From CAYLRF01 sp964385995 (GTDB lineage: Bacteria > Bacillota > Clostridia > Lachnospirales > Lachnospiraceae): 53,949 bases of DNA. Positions 50,140-53,949 of this stretch are shown here, piece after piece. The DNA lies in the NCBI GenBank assembly GCA_964385995.1, contig CAYLRF010000004.1, forward strand, positions 1 to 53,949, read 5' to 3'. A model generated the notes under the pieces. It saw only the letters and a program-made list of their open reading frames with translations. It ran no database searches and was not told the DNA's origin. Position 1 is the stretch's first letter. Each line of letters begins with the position of its first letter. Both the position numbers and the translations under genes were made by a program.

Positions 50140-51681
50140 TCAGCCGTTATCGCTCCATCTCCATCCGGGGTGATATTTATTCTTTAATACGCCCGAAAGA
50201 CTCTTGCCCCAGCCGAGGGCAAATCCGTCAACTGTGACAAGTCTCCACCCCTTCTTATCGTCGCTTTCGATATCGCTTATGTCCGTCGTCTCGCCCTTCA
50301 GATATCTGATGACACGCTCATCATCCGCCGCAAGACAAATCTCATCCTCATAATCTCCCTCGCGAAGACACATGGCAAGGGCTTGACTCGGCTCAAATCT
50401 GTCTTTTTTAAGGCTCCCCAGTAAAAGACCTTCCCTGAGGACGCGAACGCCTCCAAGAGACGGCAGGTCTTTCGGCGAAAGAAAAACCTGCTCGCCGCGA
50501 ACGGTTAAACGCGCGGGATCGCAGAAATCTTTTCGGGAAACACGTGAAAAAAAGTCATCCAAAGCTTCAAAAGAGAATGTGCCTTTCGGCGTAAGATCCC
50601 TTAGAGCGGCGTTCTTTCGCGCGGTATCCCTTCCCGCGGCTTTTTCCCGCGCGGTATCCCTTCCCGCGGCGCATTTCGCGGCACCGTAATCTTCGTTTCT
50701 GTCTGCCCCGGGCACGAGTGATCTTACCGTGTCGGCTTTTTTAAGCAGGGCGATAAAATGTCCCTCGCCACGCATTCTGTGCGGCCATATGCGCACCGCG
50801 TTTTTAAGTGATCTTAAGTTCTGGAAGTCGCACTTACAGTCACATAAAGAGCGACCGTCTCCTTCTCCCTTCATTTCAAAACCCCGTGCGAAGCCCTCAT
50901 AAGGCTTTACGGGTATCACGCTAAACTCCGGCATTTGCTCCATAAGACATGTTACGGCGCCCTCATCCTCGTCCGGATCGAAGGTGCAGGTTGAATAAAG
51001 CAGTGTTCCTCCCGGCTTTAACATCTTCGCCGCGGAAATCAAAATGCTTCTTTGAACCGGCACATAATACTCCGGCCCTTTTTTCTCCCACGCCTTTATC
51101 ATCTTCGGATCCTTGCGAAACATCCCCTCCCCGGAACAAGGAGCGTCAACAAGGATTTTGTCGAAATATTCCGGAAAAACCGAAACGAGACTTGAGGGAT
51201 CCGCGCAGGTTACGACGGCGTTTTTTATGCCCGCAGTCTCGATATTTTTAAGTAAGCCCTTCGCGCGTGAAGAGCTTATATCATTTGCGACAAGAAGTCC
51301 TTCCTCTCCGAGCACGCTTCCCACGGCCGTCGCCTTGCCGCCGGGAGCCGCGCAGATGTCAAGCACCTTATCGTAAGGCTGCGGGTTAAGACAGGCCGCG
51401 GGCGTCATGGCGCTCGGCTCCTGCAGGTAATACAGACCCGCGTAATAATAGGGGTGCTTTGCGGGCCGTACCTCATCCGCGTCGTAATAAAAGCCGTTTT
51501 TAATCCACGGTATCGGCTCAATCTTAAACGGGCATATTTCACGAAATCTTTCGACGGAGATCTTGGCTGTGTTCACCCGCAGCCCGGTGTGTCGCTTTTC
51601 GTCAAAAGACCGGATGAAATCATCAAACTCATCGCCCAAAAGCGGCTTCATCTTCGCGGTGAACTTCGGTGGAAGATACAT
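50140..51681 (-). CDS. RsmF/NOL1-NOP2-sun family RNA m5C methyltransferase
   Basis: A 513-residue cytosine-5 RNA methyltransferase, probably acting on rRNA. The SAM fold opens with LDICAAPGGKATAVGSVLG near 108; DAPCSGEGMFRKDP near 185 and LLYSTCTFDPDEDEG near 230 hold the two cysteines of the mechanism. The C-terminal part (about 400-513) resembles the PUA-like domain of the RsmF group. Between the two, residues about 335-360 carry an in-frame repeat of AAGRDTAREK. It lies five bases from the HAD gene. Confidence 0.92.
   Translation of the reverse strand: MYLPPKFTAKMKPLLGDEFDDFIRSFDEKRHTGLRVNTAKISVERFREICPFKIEPIPWIKNGFYYDADEVRPAKHPYYYAGLYYLQEPSAMTPAACLNPQPYDKVLDICAAPGGKATAVGSVLGEEGLLVANDISSSRAKGLLKNIETAGIKNAVVTCADPSSLVSVFPEYFDKILVDAPCSGEGMFRKDPKMIKAWEKKGPEYYVPVQRSILISAAKMLKPGGTLLYSTCTFDPDEDEGAVTCLMEQMPEFSVIPVKPYEGFARGFEMKGEGDGRSLCDCKCDFQNLRSLKNAVRIWPHRMRGEGHFIALLKKADTVRSLVPGADRNEDYGAAKCAAGRDTAREKAAGRDTARKNAALRDLTPKGTFSFEALDDFFSRVSRKDFCDPARLTVRGEQVFLSPKDLPSLGGVRVLREGLLLGSLKKDRFEPSQALAMCLREGDYEDEICLAADDERVIRYLKGETTDISDIESDDKKGWRLVTVDGFALGWGKSLSGVLKNKYHPGWRWSDNG
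50619..50670. repeat. In-frame 30-base tandem repeat within the m5C methyltransferase gene
   Basis: A 22-base identical block at 50619-50640 and 50649-50670 (period 30). It encodes two copies of a ten-residue unit, AAGRDTAREK and AAGRDTARKN, with a third degraded copy (AALRDLTPKG). It sits at the domain junction and keeps the frame. Confidence 0.9.
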
Positions 51682-51809
51682 AAATCTCTCTGCCTTCGAT
51701 TTGCGGAAAATATGCGACTTATTATCGCGATGCCGGTTCTTATAGAAAAAAAGCGTAACCCTGTGAAGGAATTACGCCATATTATGTGAGGTTATTTAAA
51801 CGCCCTTTG

Positions 51810-52400
51810 TCATCTTGCCAGATTATCACCGAATTCGGCTTCCATGCCTCTGTCGGACTTATCGGGTATCTCAAGCTCGGCGCGGTTTGAGCGGATTATG
51901 TCGTAGCACTCCTGCAGGGAATTAACCAGGCTGTCATACTTGGACGTGTAACTGTCAAGCGTGTGACCGACGGCATTCTCGGCCTGCCCCAGCACGTCGT
52001 CGGCGTACTGAAGGGCTCCGATGCGGATGTCGTTGGCGTCGTTTGTGGCATTATCGAGTATGCTCTGCGCCTGCTCCGTGGCGGATGTCACTATATCATT
52101 CGCCTGAGCGTAAGCCTGCTGCATAATCTCATGCTCGCTCACCAGCTGATTCTTATAGGCCTCTGCCTGCTGAATCATGGCGTCCGCCTTAGCCTGAGCG
52201 TCCGCTATGATGGCGTCCTTGTTGGCGATAATCTTCTGGTAACGCTTTATCTCATCCGGCGTCTTCATGCGAAGCTCACGCAAAAGCTCGTCGATCTGAT
52301 CTTTATTCACAACGATCTTCGTCGTGGAAAGCGGCTGGAATTTGCAGCTGTCGATATAATCCTCAATCTCCTCAATAATCTGCTCAATACGGGTACTCAT
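51810..52400 (-). CDS. Coiled-coil protein, DivIVA/ATP-synthase-b-like, 196 residues
   Basis: A long helical protein: about 60-165 is a regular coiled coil rich in A, Q, D and E (DAIIADAQAKADAMIQQAEA is a sample). The N-terminal part reads STRIEQIIEEIEDYIDSCK and the tail is acidic. No membrane helix is seen. Similar proteins in Lachnospiraceae are named after ATPase subunits but occur far from ATP synthase genes; a role in cell division or envelope scaffolding is a guess. The ATG at 52400 has AGAGGAG seven bases upstream; a frame from 52439 runs through a repeat. Confidence 0.85.
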   Translation of the reverse strand: MSTRIEQIIEEIEDYIDSCKFQPLSTTKIVVNKDQIDELLRELRMKTPDEIKRYQKIIANKDAIIADAQAKADAMIQQAEAYKNQLVSEHEIMQQAYAQANDIVTSATEQAQSILDNATNDANDIRIGALQYADDVLGQAENAVGHTLDSYTSKYDSLVNSLQECYDIIRSNRAELEIPDKSDRGMEAEFGDNLAR

Positions 52401-52403
52401 TTT

Positions 52404-52470
52404 CTCCTCTTTTCTTTCCTGACGCGCCCTTCGCGTCATAAAAGCAGATTTGAAAGAAAACTCTCAAATC
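52404..52470 (-). repeat. Hairpin-SD repeat before the coiled-coil gene
   Basis: Single copy. Stem GACGCG (52421-52426)/CGCGTC (52432-52437) with CCCTT loop, ATAAAAGCA linker, stem GATTTGA (52447-52453)/TCAAATC (52464-52470). The AGAGG block (52406-52410 complement) serves the downstream ATG. The rest of the gap to coaD, 52471-52623, repeats CACCGCGAGCTT near 52560 and 52628 and holds no gene. Confidence 0.8.
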
Positions 52471-52623
52471 CGCGCCTCCTTAATAAACTCCCCTTATTGA
52501 AATTTTAAATCTTTATTTCCCGCCGCAAATACGCCCGATACTCTCAGAACTTTATCTTCACCGCGAGCTTTTCTTTAACCGACACAGGCCGCCGAGACCG
52601 CAATCGAAGCCGCCTCAGACTTT

Positions 52624-53106
52624 TCACTTCACCGCGAGCTTCTCTTTAACCGCCCGCGACACGGCGTAAGGAACAAACGGAGAAATATCGCCGCCGGACT
52701 TTGCGATCTGCCTTACAAGCGACGAGCTGACATATGACATATCAGGGTCTGCCGCCAAAAAAATCGTCTCAAGACCCGGATACATCCTCCCGTTCGCGTG
52801 CGCCATCTGCGCCTCAAAATCAAAATCCGCCGCCTGACGCAACCCTCTTACGATAACCCGGCAGTTAGCAAGCCGCGCGAAATCGACCAAAAGCCCGTCA
52901 AAGGCGACGACCTTTACATTTTTAAGGCCGAAGGTTACTTTGTCTAGGATTATAACACGCTCGTCCGCCGAAAACAACGGAGTTTTATCACTGTTTTTAA
53001 GAACAGCGACGATAAGCTCATCCGCGAGAGCGGCGGCCCTCGCGATGATATCCATATGACCATTTGTCACGGGGTCAAAACTTCCGGGATAAATCAATCT
53101 CTTCAT
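52624..53106 (-). CDS. coaD: Phosphopantetheine adenylyltransferase
   Basis: A 160-residue CoaD, the penultimate step of coenzyme A synthesis. YPGSFDPVTNGHMDII at 6-21 holds the nucleotidyltransferase T/HxGH motif; VRGLRQAADFDFEAQMAHAN near 88 and SYVSSSLVRQIAKSGGD near 124 are standard. The ribosome site is weak (AAGAG). The 53107-53303 leader holds a repeat shared with lysC and a 28-base direct repeat. Confidence 0.97.
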   Translation of the reverse strand: MKRLIYPGSFDPVTNGHMDIIARAAALADELIVAVLKNSDKTPLFSADERVIILDKVTFGLKNVKVVAFDGLLVDFARLANCRVIVRGLRQAADFDFEAQMAHANGRMYPGLETIFLAADPDMSYVSSSLVRQIAKSGGDISPFVPYAVSRAVKEKLAVK

Positions 53107-53123
53107 GACTTAAATCTCTTACT

Positions 53124-53173
53124 GATATTACGGTTGTTTGGCGCAACAAGCTCCCGCAATCCTACCCTGATAT
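53124..53173 (-). repeat. Leader repeat, coaD copy
   Basis: Plus-strand GATATTACGG, then AGCTCCCGCAATCCTACCC and TGATAT, matching the lysC leader copy at 38496-38547 (CTCCCGCAATCCT is identical in both). It starts 18 bases before the coaD ATG in the direction of reading. Confidence 0.7.
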
Positions 53174-53177
53174 CGTT

Positions 53178-53269
53178 TTATCCACGGACATGCGCGTATT
53201 TGCGTTGAAACTCGGAGCAATGAAGCGGCAGGCGATGCGTCTTATTCACGGACACGCGCGTATTTGCGT
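53178..53269 (-). repeat. 28-base direct repeat in the coaD-rsmD gap
   Basis: Copies at 53178-53205 and 53242-53269 differ at two positions. The shared core is GCGCGTATTTGCGT preceded by CACGGACA. They are 64 bases apart. Not found elsewhere in the window by eye. Confidence 0.85.
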
Positions 53270-53303
53270 GCCTTCGGGGGATACAGGTTTGTCAGCGTAT
53301 TTA

Positions 53304-53858
53304 TCATGCCGATTTTTTAAGGAACACGTGTTTATTGTTCTTATATTTCTTCTCCCTGGTAACGGTATATCCGAGACCCGGCGCGTAGGAAAAATCGGTA
53401 TTAAGCGAACCTTCCACAATAAAGGTCGCGTCTTTTGCGGGGACGGATGATGACGCCAGATACTCTAACGCCCTCTTTTCAAGCTGTCTGTCATAGGGAG
53501 GATCCATGAAAATATAATCAAATGTAAATCTCCCCTCCATGAGCCTTAAAGCCTTCAGCGCGTCCGACCTGTACACACGCGCCCGACCGGTAAATCCCGC
53601 GGCGGCAAGATTTGCACGTATACATCTTACCGCGGCCGGCGACTCATCCGCAAAGACGGCAAACACGGCTCCCCGGCTAAGCGCCTCTATCCCTATGCCT
53701 CCGCTCCCGCTGAAAAGATCGAGAAACGCGGCCCCCTGCATGTCGCCTGATATGATGTTAAAAAGCGTCTCCTTTACGCGATCGGCGGTCGGCCTCGTAT
53801 TTAGCCCCGCCGGGGTATCAAGCCGTATCCTTCTCGCGCTGCCCGCTATAACTCTCAT
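53304..53858 (-). CDS. rsmD: 16S rRNA (guanine-N2-)-methyltransferase RsmD
   Basis: A 184-residue RsmD, which methylates G966 of 16S rRNA. RVIAGSARRIRLDTPAG at the N-terminus, TRPTADRVKETLFNII at 21-36, LDLFSGSGGIGIEALSRGA at 47-65 and the catalytic FDYIFMDPPYD near 115 are diagnostic. AGAGGGA lies about 10 bases before the ATG. It precedes coaD, as in most Firmicutes. Confidence 0.97.
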   Translation of the reverse strand: MRVIAGSARRIRLDTPAGLNTRPTADRVKETLFNIISGDMQGAAFLDLFSGSGGIGIEALSRGAVFAVFADESPAAVRCIRANLAAAGFTGRARVYRSDALKALRLMEGRFTFDYIFMDPPYDRQLEKRALEYLASSSVPAKDATFIVEGSLNTDFSYAPGLGYTVTREKKYKNNKHVFLKKSA

Positions 53859-53949
53859 GCGAAAAGTCCCTCTTTTGATAAAGTCTCCCGCGCCGTTATA
53901 CGAAAAAACCCTGCGCCCTGCGCGGGGGCACCGGATATAAGCCTGCCCC
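53855..53949 (-). CDS. Possible 3' end of an upstream gene (partial)
   Basis: A minus-strand frame is open from the window edge to a TGA at 53855, overlapping the rsmD ATG as ATGA. The last residues would be ISGAPAQGAGFFRITARETL and KEGLFA. The ATGA overlap is the pattern of other coupled pairs here. I do not recognise the sequence and 31 codons are too few to be sure; one other frame is also open. Confidence 0.3.
   Translation of the reverse strand, partial: GRLISGAPAQGAGFFRITARETLSKEGLFA

Noticed and set aside
627..53940. Many plus-strand open frames of 60-265 codons
   Set aside because: They lie opposite strongly recognisable minus-strand genes, lack ribosome sites and read as low-complexity or arginine- and serine-rich shadows.
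1..53949. CRISPR array, tRNA or rRNA genes, insertion sequences
   Set aside because: No spaced identical repeats of CRISPR type, no cloverleaf or rRNA sequence and no transposase were seen. The short tandem repeats have no variable spacers.

Overview
The window looks like a chromosomal segment of a Gram-positive anaerobe of class Clostridia, most likely family Lachnospiraceae. This rests on gene content and order: a SCIFF peptide with its radical SAM maturase, electron-bifurcating NfnAB, Rex, the nusB-xseA-xseB-ispA-dxs-tlyA-nadK-argR-recN block, HisZ with a short HisG, RecU, YvcK and the TIGR03960/DUF2344 pair. All 48 confident genes are on the minus strand, so transcription runs from high to low coordinates. 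No gap without a gene exceeds about 300 bases. I see no tRNA, rRNA, CRISPR array, prophage, transposase or known riboswitch class.

In the direction of transcription: 53.9-46.9 kb holds rsmD, coaD, a coiled-coil protein, an RNA m5C methyltransferase, a HAD phosphatase, an unknown two-helix membrane protein, an RluA-type pseudouridine synthase and recU. At 46.8-41.3 kb is a histidine cluster, hisZ-hisG-hisD-hisB-hisIE; its HisIE carries a degenerate HisA/HisF-like barrel at the N-terminus. At 41.3-36.7 kb are a coupled radical SAM/DUF2344 pair, aspartokinase and a DUF1858 protein. At 36.6-35.2 kb are a TM2 protein and a PHP-type histidinol-phosphatase. At 35.0-25.9 kb is the nusB-to-recN housekeeping operon (RNA processing, exonuclease VII, isoprenoid precursors, NADP, arginine control, DNA repair). 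At 25.9-22.1 kb is SCIFF with its own promoter and terminator, then the maturase, a PLP decarboxylase and a DUF4430 protein. glgA follows behind a consensus promoter. At 20.5-16.2 kb metF, a stand-alone methionine synthase reactivation protein and a MetH without that domain form a one-carbon/methionine unit. At 16.1-8.9 kb are alaS, a glycosyltransferase, rex, nnr and yebC. At 8.6-1 kb are ftsK/spoIIIE, folD, nfnAB, yvcK and an acyl-CoA synthetase cut by the window edge.

The most unusual signal is not a protein. A family of short intergenic repeats sits directly 5' of genes. Each unit, read on the coding strand, is an AT-rich hairpin, a short TGCCTTTAT-like linker, a second hairpin (GACGYG...CRCGTC type), and a GGGAAAGAGG-like block that is the Shine-Dalgarno of the next gene. 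Units stand in tandem (57-63 base period) before hisB, hisZ and an unknown membrane-protein gene, and singly before a coiled-coil gene and a DUF4430 gene. Diverged forms lie between hisG and hisD and before xseB, argR and yebC. Stem sequences differ between loci while pairing is kept, which points to selection on RNA structure. A second, unrelated repeat is shared by the leaders of lysC and coaD.
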